A stretch of 64,000 nt of DNA from Poriferisodalis sp963663635 (GCA_963663635.2 CAXXMY010000002.1:117463-181462); one strand, 5' to 3'. Shown: positions 38,442 through 47,379, numbered from the stretch's first letter. Numbers and translations are program-made. Notes: generated by a model from the sequence alone, not told the origin.

Positions 38442-39325
38442 CATGTCCTCACCCCCCAGCAACGGGCAGCCCAACCGAGGCGACAACAGACTCGATTGGC
38501 TCAGTGCCAATGAGGCGCTCGCAGTCAGCGGCGAACCAGGCGACCTGACCGTCGAGGTCAAAGCTCCAAGCGCGGTCATTGAATTCACGAAGCCGCCGCC
38601 AAGCGGCAAGTTGACCATCGATTCCTCGGCAGCGTTGCGCCTGCGCGCTGTCCCGGACGTCCGGGTTCCCGACGATTTCACGCTCTGTCTCATCGTCGAC
38701 GATAGGGTCGAAACCGTATGCCAGCTTGACGCGGAGGTCTCGCACATCGTGTGCTCGGCACGGCAGTCGTCGCGTCGCCGTCGCCGGCATCACATGGAAC
38801 TGCAGTTCTCCTCGAAGATCGAGATACTCGGCGGCGACTGGTTCTTCGAAGCTCCCCCGAAGACTCCGCGCGCTCAACTCGCCCCGCTTGCACTCCGCGC
38901 GGACAACCGAGAAGTGCAACTGCGCATCGTCGCCTACCTGCCCGTGCTCGAACTCGACAGCTTCGGGACCCACGAATTCGAGTTGTACGAACAGCACAAC
39001 GGGTCCGCCACATTCAGGGTCCATGACGGCACGGCGACGTTTCGGGCGGACTCTCAAGGGAGTCGACGTGGAGGGAGGAGGCAGTCTCCGAGCCTTGGGC
39101 AGCGTCATCAATTGCCATATTCATCTGGACGGCGATGTCGAAACGCGCGGCGAGATCGAGGACTCCACAATTGACATCACCGGCGACCTGCTCGTGCACG
39201 GGCCGGCGAGGTTCGACGGTTACGACCTTCGCTGCAGCAACGCCGTTTTCGAAGCTGGAGTCCGAGCGAGCGCCAAAATCGTGTGCGAGCAACTCCGAGC
39301 CAGCGGCAGCGTCGAGATTTGGTGA
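38442..39325 (+). pseudogene. Beta-rich hypothetical protein with bactofilin-like end, frameshifted
   Basis: From ATG 38442 one frame encodes ~205 residues of beta-rich sequence of unknown family (KLTIDSSAALRLRAV, FSSKIEILGGDWFFEAPP, VAYLPVLELDSFGTHEF). Near 39,045-39,060 the sensible coding shifts to another frame, giving GVDVEGGGSLRALGSVINC, DGDVETRGEIEDSTIDITGD and RASAKIVCEQLRASGSVEIW, a run that resembles the stacked short strands of bactofilin-type beta helices. The two parts probably once formed a single ~295-residue protein. Function unknown. The assignment to bactofilins is a resemblance only. Confidence 0.5.
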
Positions 39326-39762
39326 CACGCATTGGGGCCGCGCAAGCTCGGTCCGCTCCGGTGGGGCAGACCCTTGGCGCCCCGAGCGATAGCCCCCCAT
39401 CAATCGCCAACGTGGACGTCGGCGCCGATTCGGCGCCACCGCTGACGCCCTAGGCAGAATCCGAGCCGCTCGCGACACGAGGCTGAGGCCCGCCGTGGTT
39501 CGAATGCGCGCAGGAATGCGCGCAGGGAAAATTCCCTTCGAATTCTGTCACCAGCGGCGCTCCCCGGGTGATCGCAGGGGTGATGGCGTCAGCAAGCGTC
39601 AGGAGGTGTCAGGAGGTGTCAGGAGACTGATTTTAGTCTCGATAATCGGCGTTATCTGAGGGTAAGCTAACCGCACACACCTCTGACCTGGGGGTTTGCG
39701 GCACGGACGAGTCGGCTCGGGACATGACTCGTCTAACCGCAAACCACGAGGAGGAAGTTGCG
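39326..39762. other. Intergenic region with tandem repeats and hairpins
   Basis: No convincing gene is seen in this stretch. It holds three 10-bp tandem repeats (39596-39625), a hairpin with arms GAGACT (39623-39628) and AGTCTC (39635-39640), and a 16-bp inverted repeat GATAA-N6-TTATC (39641-39656). The A/T content rises sharply there. It probably contains the promoter and control sites for the small protein and recombinase genes that follow. Confidence 0.5.
39596..39625 (+). repeat. Three 10-bp direct repeats (GYGTCAGGAG)
   Basis: GCGTCAGGAG, GTGTCAGGAG and GTGTCAGGAG follow each other without gaps. The GTGTC core and the 10-bp phase are shared with the boxes at 36950-37038, so both arrays might bind the same protein. 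The last repeat unit runs into the hairpin at 39623-39640. Confidence 0.7.
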
Positions 39763-40002
39763 ATGTCCCATCCACTGACCCCAGAGCCGCTGGTGCCCGA
39801 GCTACCGGCGCCCGATCTGCCCCCACTGACGCCCATTCGGCTCCGGTCGGCCGCACAGCCCGATCATCTGTCACCGGCAGCGGCCGTCGATCCGATCGTG
39901 CCTGAACTGCTCAATCCTCCGGTCTCGCGGCCTGACCACCTGTCGGAGGCTGCGATCGCCGCGGCCCACGACGCGCTCAGCGCGAACACCCTGAAATCTT
40001 AA
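39763..40002 (+). CDS. Small Pro-rich hypothetical protein
   Basis: A 79-residue protein, rich in Pro, Leu and Ala, of no recognised family. ATG 39763 is preceded by a strong ribosome site (GAGGAGG). It contains two similar segments, RSAAQPDHLSPAAAVDPIVPELL and PPVSRPDHLSEAAIAAAHDAL. Its stop lies 19 bases before the recombinase gene, so the two are probably co-transcribed. Confidence 0.6.
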   Translation: MSHPLTPEPLVPELPAPDLPPLTPIRLRSAAQPDHLSPAAAVDPIVPELLNPPVSRPDHLSEAAIAAAHDALSANTLKS

Positions 40003-40021
40003 CGACACGGGGATCAAGCGC

Positions 40022-41108
40022 ATGGAGAAGGCACTCCGCCGAATGCTCGACTTGTCTGCCGACGATCCGGTGCCCATGAACGACCATCGGATTTCCGATG
40101 CACTGGTTTTCTTGGACGCAGAGGGTAGGAGCGCGGCCACGCTGCTGGCGTCGCTGGCCTCCATCCGGTTCGCCGCCCGGATCGCCGGCATCCCGAATCC
40201 GGTCGGCTCGTCGAGCGAGCTAGTGATGCGAGCGATCCGGCGCAGGGCGCCCGAGCAAAGGCAGGCCGCGCCCATCGATTGGGAGACGGCCGACTTGATG
40301 GCAGCCCTCGCCGCCCGGGAGACGCTCCCGGACGGCTCGCCGTCCCCTGCTGGTCTGCGCGACGCGGCGATCATCGCCGTCATATCGGACGGACTCCTGC
40401 GCGTCGACGAGGGGTCGCTGCTGCGCATCGGCGACGTCGAAAGGTCCCCCGACGGCTCAGCGACACTGCGCATACGCAAACACAAGTCGTCGAAAGGCGA
40501 AATGGGCGGCGGCGCGACGCTCTTTCTCGGCAAGCCGACGGTGGATCGAATCGATGCGTGGCTGGACATCGCCGGCCTCGATCCCGCCAGTGATCAAGGA
40601 CCGCTGTTCCGTCGGCTGATCAAGGGCGGCCGCGTGGTCCGGTGTCCACCCTGTGACCGAGGCCGGACCGCGTGCTGCCGGCACGACGTGCCGCCGCACC
40701 GATGCTGCAGGCACCCGGACGGAGCCGGCTGCGTCGACGACGGCTGCTGCGTCCATCGCAGCGCCCCGCACCTCTGCTGCCGACATCCGGAGGGTGACCC
40801 CGACTGCACCGGCCGGCCCTGTTGCCGGCACCTCGGAGGGTGCGCGGAGTGTCCCTGCGACGCCAGTCTCAGCGGAAATTCGATACGAAACCTGATCAAG
40901 AAGCACGCGGCGGCGGCCGGCGTGACCGGCGACGTCAACGGGCATTCCCTCCGTGTCGGGTCAGCGATTTCTCTGGCCCGCGCCAATGCGACCTTGGCGG
41001 CGATCATGCAAGCCGGTCGGTGGGCCAGCAGCGACACAGTGGCTCGCTATATCCGGGCGCGAAGAGGCAGCGCGCGGAGCGGTCGCTCGTCTCCGGTACG
41101 ACCAATGA
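40022..41108 (+). pseudogene. Tyrosine recombinase with Cys/His-rich insertion, frameshifted near 3' end
   Basis: A recombinase of ~360 residues. Catalytic motifs are present: Arg in DGLLRVDEGSLLRIGDV, HSLRVGSAISLA (HxLR), GRWASSDTVARYIR with the Tyr nucleophile. Between the first Arg region and HxLR, residues ~205-281 form an insertion with 17 Cys, including five CC(R/V)H units spaced ~13-17 residues, likely a zinc-binding module. Just after the Tyr the natural C-terminus (REEAARGAVARLRYDQ, stop at 41108) is in another frame, so a small deletion near 41,058 is probable. The original frame instead runs on to 41,581 with non-conserved sequence. It may still be active because all catalytic residues precede the shift. 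Confidence 0.72.
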
Positions 41109-41168
41109 TGTATCGCACGGGGGCTCCTTTGCGGACGATCGGGACCACGGCTGATCACACTCACGGGC

Positions 41169-41733
41169 ATGTCCGTCGTGTCCGTGGAACCCGAAATCGC
41201 GACCGAATGGCCGACGTGCCGACACGACGGCTGCCCCGCGGTCCGAATATGCCGACGGCTGGTGTGCTCAGCACCGGGGACGGGTCCGCGGCGGGCGAGA
41301 CCTTGACGACCCGCCGCGGCGGGCCGACGGAATCTGCGCCCACGAGGGCTGCGACCACAAGACGCGCACCCGCAAGGCGCCCTATTGCAGACGTCACGAA
41401 TATCGCGACCAGCGCGGTATGCGAATGGACCAGCCGGGGGACCGTCCCGCTATACCGGCATCCGCCGCCGCGTGCCCCCGCTGCGAACTCGCGCCGTGGG
41501 CACGCGGCATGTGCGCCACGCATTACACCGCAGCATGGAAAGCCGGCACGCTCACCCAAGGAGACCACCAGCACCCACTAAATCAACAACAAACTTGTCT
41601 CACCAAGGTTGACAGGCACCGGTCCGGACCCAGCACGTCCGGTCAGAGCGCCAGAAGCGGTATTGAGCAGCGCCCTCAGCCGCGCGACCAAGGTGCGGCT
41701 GCGTCGTGTTGGATCTGTTGGAAGGCCCAATAG
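41169..41733 (+). pseudogene. Frameshifted zinc-finger ORF
   Basis: From ATG 41169 the frame reads WPTCRHDGCPAVRICRRLVCS; near 41,262-41,268 the pattern continues in another frame as QHRGR, then ICAHEGCDHKTRTRKAPYC.RHEYRD, and ACPRCELAPWARGMCATHYTAAW. These are three C..C/C..H zinc-knuckle-like units similar to those in phage-type small DNA-binding or HNH-associated proteins. A two-base loss would explain the break. The 3' end overlaps the convergent DUF2201-like gene. Product function unknown. Confidence 0.5.
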
Positions 41734-42380
41734 CCGAGGTCCCCGCACAGTTCATCATCGTGACTGTTTTCGTAGTCGACGATGTCGTTGGCGACGACGT
41801 GCCGCAGCTGCCGCGCGCCGATGTCGGTGACTCCGTCAGAGTCGTCGGGGGCCTCGTACGCGTCGCGGATTCCGGTCACAGCGGATCCGCAGTCGGGATT
41901 GTGGACACGTTCTGTGCCGTCGTCGTCCCAGCTGACTGCGCCGCTGGCAGGGTCGACGAATTCTCTGTCAAAGAGCATTTGGAAGCAGTCCTCAGCGCGG
42001 CTCCTAGGGAGGTCCCAATGCCAGGGGCCGGGCCAGTCGTCGGGGACTTCTTGCCAGCTGTCGAGAGCGTCGTTGGTCTCGCAGTCCGCGGCGACGTTCC
42101 AGGCTCGGAGCTGCGCGGGATTGTGGGCGTTCGGGGCGCGTAGGTCGTGCGCTCGCAGGACGTGATGTGTGAGGTGCATCAGTCGGAGCGCGAGTTCTTC
42201 GATGGTCGATGAGGCGACATGGGCAGGATTGGCGTAGATCCGCCAGCGGTTGTCGATGCTGAGGTTCGCCGCGGCGCGGGTGGTCCACAGTGGGCAGCGC
42301 AACAGTGCTGTCGTGTAGTAGGGGCGTTCCTTGGCGATCCAGTAGCGCGCCGCGCACAGACGGCGCGCTGTCGTGCCGCT
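41676..42380 (-). pseudogene. DUF2201-like protein lacking the VWA domain, no clear start
   Basis: This frame matches the N-terminal half of the intact DUF2201/VWA protein at 44,860-46,119: LCAARYWIAKERPYYTTALL versus LRAARYWITVQRPYYARALF, then RWRIYANPAHVASSTIEELALRLMHLTHHVLRAH and AWNVAADCETNDAL. The VWA half with the MIDAS motif is absent; the frame stops after ~235 residues of homology. No ATG/GTG is seen near the start of homology, and it overlaps the degenerate AAA gene in another frame, so it may be frameshifted or fused. It is probably a decayed or repurposed second copy. Confidence 0.6.
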
Positions 42381-43426
42381 GGGCGGTTGCGCCGGGTCCT
42401 GGGGCTGGTTTCGGCGCTGAGCGAGGTGTGAGCTTGCTGGCCGGTCTTGGTGAGTTCCGCGGCGACGGCGAGGAGGATCTCGTAGCCGGCGGGAAGGCGC
42501 ACCCGTGCGGGGCGGATCGCGGCGAGCATCTCGGCGGCGACCATGGCTGCGTCGAGTGCGCCTGCTTGTGCGGCGCGGATGCACACTTCGAATGCGGCGG
42601 CCCAGCGTCGGGCAGTGCAGTTGTCGCGGACGGCGGCGGTGACGGCTCGCAGGCATGCGAGCTTCAGGTCGCCTCGTAGGGGAAGTCGCAGCGAGGCGGG
42701 ATCTTCGAGGAGCGACTCGGGGTCGGGCAGCCTCTTGTGCTCCATGAACGATATGTACTGAGCTGCGATCGAGGTGCCGAGCAGCGCTTCGGCGATCAGC
42801 GCTGCTGTGTCGGGATGGAACCGCGGATCGTCTGTCGCCGCGAGACACACAGCGGCGTGTTCCCATGCCACAGCGGCCGGCCGGGGGGCCGGGTTGTCGG
42901 ACTTGCCCCAGTACTCCGCTGGGGGTGTCCGTTGCCCGGTCGTGATCTGGCGGCGGAATGCAGATCGAAGCCTTCGGTGGTCGCGGACAACTCGGGAAGA
43001 CGCCGTGAACGAGCGGGCCGACGGCTCTGTGATCTGCGCCGCTCGTTGGTCGGCCGCGATGTTGCCGGCGTGGTGCGGCCACTGCAGGCCAGCAGTTCGG
43101 CCCGTCGCGAGCGCTGGACGGGCGAGCGCCGCGGTGTGATCGCAGATCGCCCGGCTCGGCTGATCGGCGTTGGCATCGGTGCCTTCTGCCCGTTCGGGTT
43201 CCCGCAAGGTCACCTTCGTCCGCGGGAACGCTGCTGCCCGGATTTCACCACGTGGAGTCCGCAGCGGTTCGATCTCGGCTTCGACATGCGGATCGGCTTT
43301 GACGGCGATCTGCCGGATGTTGTCGATGTCGTCGCTGCTGAGCTCACCGGTGACGGTGACGGGAATGCGGGCGTGGAGCAGCACCTGCAGAGCCTCGTGT
43401 GCGACTCGTCGGCTGGCGGGGCTCAT
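42179..43426 (-). CDS. MoxR-like paralogue without a P-loop
   Basis: The 415-residue frame resembles the intact MoxR ATPase of this locus at both ends but not in the ATPase core. The N-terminus ALQVLLHARIPVTVTGELSSDDI aligns with AMQVLLSARVPIVLWGDPGTGKT, with the Walker A loop replaced. The C-terminal part (TAALIAEALLGTSIAAQYISFMEHKRLPDPESLLEDPASLRLPLRGDLKLACLRAVTAAV) matches the MoxR C-terminal domain closely. It cannot bind ATP in the usual way. Homology ends near 42,430; the last ~80 residues may be out of frame. It overlaps the end of the LRV gene upstream by 83 bases. Confidence 0.65.
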   Translation of the reverse strand: MSPASRRVAHEALQVLLHARIPVTVTGELSSDDIDNIRQIAVKADPHVEAEIEPLRTPRGEIRAAAFPRTKVTLREPERAEGTDANADQPSRAICDHTAALARPALATGRTAGLQWPHHAGNIAADQRAAQITEPSARSFTASSRVVRDHRRLRSAFRRQITTGQRTPPAEYWGKSDNPAPRPAAVAWEHAAVCLAATDDPRFHPDTAALIAEALLGTSIAAQYISFMEHKRLPDPESLLEDPASLRLPLRGDLKLACLRAVTAAVRDNCTARRWAAAFEVCIRAAQAGALDAAMVAAEMLAAIRPARVRLPAGYEILLAVAAELTKTGQQAHTSLSAETSPRTRRNRPAARQRAVCARRATGSPRNAPTTRQHCCAAHCGPPAPRRTSASTTAGGSTPILPMSPHRPSKNSRSD

Positions 43427-44783
43427 GGTTGCGCCCCGTGCGTTGCGGTGAAGGCTTGTGTCGACGCGGAGGCGGCGTCGACGTGCTCGCTGGGACGATT
43501 TTGGACAGGTTCGAGGTCGCTGCGGCAGCAGTGCGATTGTTGGTGTCTTGGGCGAGCTCCCGCAACAGGTCTGCGGGGGTGGTGGTGTTCGACGCGACGG
43601 CTTGTCTCACCGCTGCGACGCGGTCGGTTGCGAGGTCACACAGGACCGCAGGGGGCGCAGCGGTGTTTGCGGCTACGCCGGCGCGCACCCGACGGAGGGG
43701 GTCCGTGCCGAGTTCCTCCAGCACACACGCGGGGGCGGCGGTGTTGGCGGCGACCGTGGCGCGGACGAGTGAGGTCGGCTCCGCGGCGAGCACTGAGAGG
43801 ATGCGACGAGGTGTCCGCCGTGCTTCGGCAACCGCCACGCGCACCCAAGGAGCCGGGTTCCAGGCAAGCTCGGCGAACAGCGCCTTCGGCGCTCGGGGAT
43901 GGCTGACGGCCCAGCAGAGATGCGTGGCTTGTCGAATCAGTTCGCTTGTCTCCGCCCGCCGAGGTCTGTCGGGATGGGTGGTTGGGGCGACTGCGGCGGC
44001 AGCGATCTGCGATGCGGGTGTGGAGGGATTCTGGAGGACACGAAGCCGCAGCTCGAACCGATTCTGAGTTGCAGCTATGCCACCTGCCAGGTTCCGCAGA
44101 GTGTCGGGTGGCGTGGCGGGGTTCACCGCCACCAGATCAAGCAGACCCGGGTCGTCGCATTGCGCGAGCTGCGCGAGCTGCTCGGGGTCTGCCCGGGGAT
44201 CGGTTGCGACGGCGAGCTGCCTGAAGTGCGGCTCTGGGTGCGACTGGAGCTGCTCCCAGAATTTGTGTCCCAGCCTTTGCGCGATGCGGCCGTCGAACTC
44301 CCACGGATACGCGCCGCGCCAGCCGTGTGGTCCGGGCAGACGCCACGGAGTGGCCCGTAGTGATGTCTCGAGACGTTTTGAGAGAGTCCACACCAGCCAG
44401 TCCCATGCTGGTTCGCTGTCGAGCTGCGCGCATGCCACGGTCAACGGGTCGCGCTCGGTGATCGGCACTCTCCAATATCCGCGAAGCGTCAGTGTTCTCA
44501 GCGTCGCCATGCGTCGGTTCAAGGTGCCGATTCGGGGCAGTTCGATTTGGTTCGAGTTCAGAGCGGCGATCACGCCTCGGGCCCGGGGCAGCGCGTCGCT
44601 GTTGCGGCCGAGTGCGGAGAGCAGCTTGAGCTCCGATGCGACCTCTGTCTCGTCCGCGAGGCACCATGTGCCGTCGCGCTGCTCGAGCGTCAGCGCGAAC
44701 CCGTCCGCTACGAGCCGGCGTTGCGAGCTCTCAGCGGTGCGCGTCGCTGGCGCCGAGTCAACGTCGTCGGTGTCGGCTGTCAT
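43344..44783 (-). CDS. LRV/HEAT-like repeat protein A
   Basis: A 479-residue protein. The N-terminal ~190 residues form a domain shared with proteins C, D and E here (DGTWCLADETEVASELKLLSALG; SEPAWDWLVWTLSKRLETSLRATPWRLPG; QLAVATDPRADPEQLAQLA). Then come leucine-rich-variant repeats of ~24 residues (VRATVAANTAAPACVLEELGTDPLRRVRAGVAANTAAP). The tail from about residue 420 is Ser/Pro/Arg-rich. ATG 44783 is exactly 29 bases after the shared TGTGACA motif. It lies between the DUF2201/VWA gene and the P-loop-less MoxR paralogue on the same strand. A frame with TGA overlapping the next ATG exists, so a late frameshift is possible. Function unknown; repeats suggest protein binding. Confidence 0.75.
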   Translation of the reverse strand: MTADTDDVDSAPATRTAESSQRRLVADGFALTLEQRDGTWCLADETEVASELKLLSALGRNSDALPRARGVIAALNSNQIELPRIGTLNRRMATLRTLTLRGYWRVPITERDPLTVACAQLDSEPAWDWLVWTLSKRLETSLRATPWRLPGPHGWRGAYPWEFDGRIAQRLGHKFWEQLQSHPEPHFRQLAVATDPRADPEQLAQLAQCDDPGLLDLVAVNPATPPDTLRNLAGGIAATQNRFELRLRVLQNPSTPASQIAAAAVAPTTHPDRPRRAETSELIRQATHLCWAVSHPRAPKALFAELAWNPAPWVRVAVAEARRTPRRILSVLAAEPTSLVRATVAANTAAPACVLEELGTDPLRRVRAGVAANTAAPPAVLCDLATDRVAAVRQAVASNTTTPADLLRELAQDTNNRTAAAATSNLSKIVPASTSTPPPRRHKPSPQRTGRNHEPRQPTSRTRGSAGAAPRPHSRHRHR

Positions 44784-44800
44784 GATCGCAAGCCTCTCTT

Positions 44801-44812
44801 GGGGGTGTCACA
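44801..44812 (-). promoter_or_regulatory. Shared motif TGTGACACCCCC upstream of LRV A
   Basis: On the minus strand the motif begins 29 bases before the LRV A start codon (44812 to 44783), in the 76-base gap after the DUF2201/VWA stop. The same motif stands at the same distance before four other LRV genes. No Shine-Dalgarno sequence is evident between motif and ATG, so a leaderless or near-leaderless transcript is possible. Confidence 0.72.
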
Positions 44813-44859
44813 TCACGCGCTGCGTTCTGAAATGCAGCGAGACACTGATCTGCCGGAGC

Positions 44860-46119
44860 TCAGTCGACGTGGATGGCGCGCATCCAGCCGGGCACGTCGC
44901 GGATGGGCGGGTTGTCGCCGACGAGCGCGGCGATGACGAGTTGAACGCCTCGGGTGCGTGTCTCGGGCCAGGGGGTGTACCCGTCGGTGATGACGATGAT
45001 CGCGGCGGGCCGTGTCGCTGCGGCGGTTTCGATGCCGACTCTCATGTCGGTGCCGCCTCCGCCCGCGAGCCGGATCTTGCGCGCAGCGGTCACGCGGGTG
45101 TCCGATGCGACGTCAGCGTCGACGGACAGCACTCGGATTGCATAGCCCGGCACGATCCGGGTCAGGATCGACTGGATCTCTGCTCTGGCCTGCGAGAGCT
45201 CAGTGTCGGACATGGACCCCGACGTGTCGACGACGACCGCCAGGGACGGGTACGGCTGGACTGCGCCTGGCCGCTGGATCGAATCGTTCGGGTCGTGGCG
45301 CCTGGGGGGACGCCGCCACGAGTAGTTCGCCGCGCCGGCACGCTGGTGCAGGGCGCGGCGGATCGCGGACGCGAGCGTCTTGCGCCAGTCGACTTTGGGT
45401 TCGAGCTGCTCGTCGGCCCAGCGCTGCAGGCCCGCGGGCACGCTGCCTCGACCCTCGGCCGCGGCATGCTGACGTATCGCTTCCGCTGTTGCGTGGCGCA
45501 GCAGTTGCTGCTCGATATCGCTTAAGTCTTCGGAGCTGGGCTCGTAGCTCTCAGCAGCCCCGGTCACGCCAGACCCTCCACTGGGCAGACTCGTCTCGGC
45601 GAGACCCGTTTCCGTGATCATCAGGGTGGCTCCGCGGACGTGGCCGCCGTCGATGAGTCCTTGGCGGTACTGCTCAGCGGTCCGGCCGTTGGGCATGTCG
45701 AACATGTAAGGGAAGAGCAGGTCCTCGGGCAGCGTGAGGCCGTCAGAAGCTAGGTCATCATCGATCTCGCAGTCACAGGCGGCGTGCCACACATTTCCGA
45801 GACGTGCTTCGACGCTGAGCGCTCGTGACCTCTCGGCGTGCTGGCGCAGCCGGTGGTTGAGGTTGTGGATGATCAGCCCTGCTGTCTCGGGCACGCTGAG
45901 CGTTTCGAGGTAGTCGGGGTTCGCGTAGATGCGCCATTGCATGTCGATGCTCATGGTCTCGACTTCGCCGGTTGTGAGCAGACGGCAGGCGAACAGTGCC
46001 CGTGCGTAGTAGGGCCGCTGGACGGTGATCCAGTAGCGCGCGGCACGCAGCTTGAAGTCAGCGTCGCCGGTGGGTTCTGCGGGCTGCGGGAGGCCGGGAG
46101 CCTCTGATGGCGAACTCAT
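44860..46119 (-). CDS. DUF2201 metallopeptidase-like / VWA protein
   Basis: A 419-residue protein with two parts. The first ~240 residues match the DUF2201 N-terminal (metallopeptidase-like) domain: RAARYWITVQRPYY, an HNLNH helix, NVWHAACDCEIDDDL. The C-terminal ~130 residues are a VWA-like domain with MIDAS DTSGSMS near residue 305, GGGGTDMRVGIETA and VITDGYTPW. VWA proteins of this kind work with MoxR AAA ATPases, as ViaA does with RavA. Its ATG overlaps the MoxR stop (ATGA), so both are made together. The intact copy in a locus that also carries a truncated paralogue. Confidence 0.85.
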   Translation of the reverse strand: MSSPSEAPGLPQPAEPTGDADFKLRAARYWITVQRPYYARALFACRLLTTGEVETMSIDMQWRIYANPDYLETLSVPETAGLIIHNLNHRLRQHAERSRALSVEARLGNVWHAACDCEIDDDLASDGLTLPEDLLFPYMFDMPNGRTAEQYRQGLIDGGHVRGATLMITETGLAETSLPSGGSGVTGAAESYEPSSEDLSDIEQQLLRHATAEAIRQHAAAEGRGSVPAGLQRWADEQLEPKVDWRKTLASAIRRALHQRAGAANYSWRRPPRRHDPNDSIQRPGAVQPYPSLAVVVDTSGSMSDTELSQARAEIQSILTRIVPGYAIRVLSVDADVASDTRVTAARKIRLAGGGGTDMRVGIETAAATRPAAIIVITDGYTPWPETRTRGVQLVIAALVGDNPPIRDVPGWMRAIHVD

Positions 46120-47222
46120 GGCACGTCCTCGAACGGGGTGGCGGCCAAGAGGTCCTCGAACACTTCCCACCCTTCGGGGAGCCGTGCCCCAGACGGCCTG
46201 CCCGCGACGAGCGTGCGTGCCGCTGCCGCAGCGATGTCAGGCGAACCCCGCTCAGCGGCTCGGATGCACACCGTGAACGCGGCCTTCCAGCGCTTCGCGG
46301 TGCAGTTCGAGATGACCGCCACGGCGACCGCGTCGAGACACGCGAACTTCTGATCGTCCCTCGATGGCAGCACGAGCGAGTCCGGGTCAGCGAGCAGCGC
46401 TTCGGGGTCGGGCAGGTCCAGGTCACGGATGTAGGCCATGTACTCGGTGGCGGCGGCAGCGCCAAGGAGAGCTTCGGCGATCAGCGCGAAGACGCTTTGG
46501 CTGGCGCCGGCATGGTCCGCGATGGCGAAGCACTCCGCTGTCCATTCCCAGGTGCGCGGCGACGGCCATCCCGCCGACGCGGCAGTGTCGTCGTCGGGGA
46601 CCTTGCACAGCCAGCCCTGCCGTCGCGCCAAGAACGCTGTCTGCAGGGCCCTTTGGTAGCTGCGCCGGCGGTCGCTGGGGGGCTCCACGTCCAGCGGAGC
46701 GATCGTGGGCCATCCTCGCAGGTATCCGTCGCGCCAGGTGTCGAAGTCGACTGGCCAGCGCAGGTGAGCGAACCGGTTCGCCAGCGGTGCTGACAGGTCC
46801 CAGGCTCCTGCGTTTCGCTCCGGAGGGTTCGCTGCAGCGATGAATCTGACCTGCTTGCCGAGCGAGAACTGTCCCACGTGGCCGGTCAGCACGACATGCA
46901 TCAGTGCGTTCTGGGTAGCGGGCGCAGCGGTGTTCACTTCGTCGAAGAACACGAGTGCCTCTTTGCCGCACGCAGCGACCCGCTTGGCCCACAGCGGCGG
47001 CTCGAGAATCACGCCGTCCGGGCTGCGCACCGGCAAGCCGCCGATGTCGGTCGGCTCGTTCACCGATGCCATCACCGTCTCCATGTGCCAGCCCGCCTCG
47101 TTCGAGAACTGCTGGATCGTCGCGGTCTTGCCGGTGCCGGGATCTCCCCACAGCACGATCGGCACTCTCGCCGAGAGCAGCACCTGCATCGCCGTCAACG
47201 TGTCTTCCATTTGTGTCGTCAT
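46116..47222 (-). CDS. MoxR-family AAA ATPase
   Basis: A 368-residue AAA+ ATPase. Walker A is GDPGTGKT (residues 26-33), Walker B LVFFDEV (90-96), and sensor region FIAAANPPERNAGAWDLSAPLANRFAHL. The C-terminal ~130 residues (VFALIAEALLG, PDPEALLADPDSLVLPSRDDQKFACLDAV) recur in two other proteins of this island. MoxR ATPases remodel or activate partner proteins together with VWA proteins. ATG 47222 has an AAGGA ribosome site. The gene is ATGA-coupled to the DUF2201/VWA gene. An IS110 element sits ~170 bases upstream, next to a copy of the shared motif. Confidence 0.88.
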   Translation of the reverse strand: MTTQMEDTLTAMQVLLSARVPIVLWGDPGTGKTATIQQFSNEAGWHMETVMASVNEPTDIGGLPVRSPDGVILEPPLWAKRVAACGKEALVFFDEVNTAAPATQNALMHVVLTGHVGQFSLGKQVRFIAAANPPERNAGAWDLSAPLANRFAHLRWPVDFDTWRDGYLRGWPTIAPLDVEPPSDRRRSYQRALQTAFLARRQGWLCKVPDDDTAASAGWPSPRTWEWTAECFAIADHAGASQSVFALIAEALLGAAAATEYMAYIRDLDLPDPEALLADPDSLVLPSRDDQKFACLDAVAVAVISNCTAKRWKAAFTVCIRAAERGSPDIAAAAARTLVAGRPSGARLPEGWEVFEDLLAATPFEDVP

Positions 47223-47379
47223 CGGAGTTGTCCTTGTCTTTGGTTGTTTGCATTGCCAGGCGACCTCTGCGGTTCTTGAGCGCTCGGCAAGCGGTCCGTG
47301 CGTCGATTCATCGAACGAATTGCGTCGGCCGCTTCTCGAGTCGCTGAAGTCCCCGCAGATGTCGCCGACACCTTGACAA

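Noticed and set aside
41109..41581. Recombinase frame running on past its natural end
   Set aside because: The tail is low-complexity and out of frame with both the recombinase C-terminus and the zinc-finger ORF, so it is most likely a frameshift product.
42179..42430. C-terminal tail of the MoxR paralogue as a real domain
   Set aside because: Homology to the MoxR ATPase stops near 42,430; the remaining residues overlap the DUF2201-like coding in another frame and are Arg/Thr/Pro-rich, as in shadow frames.
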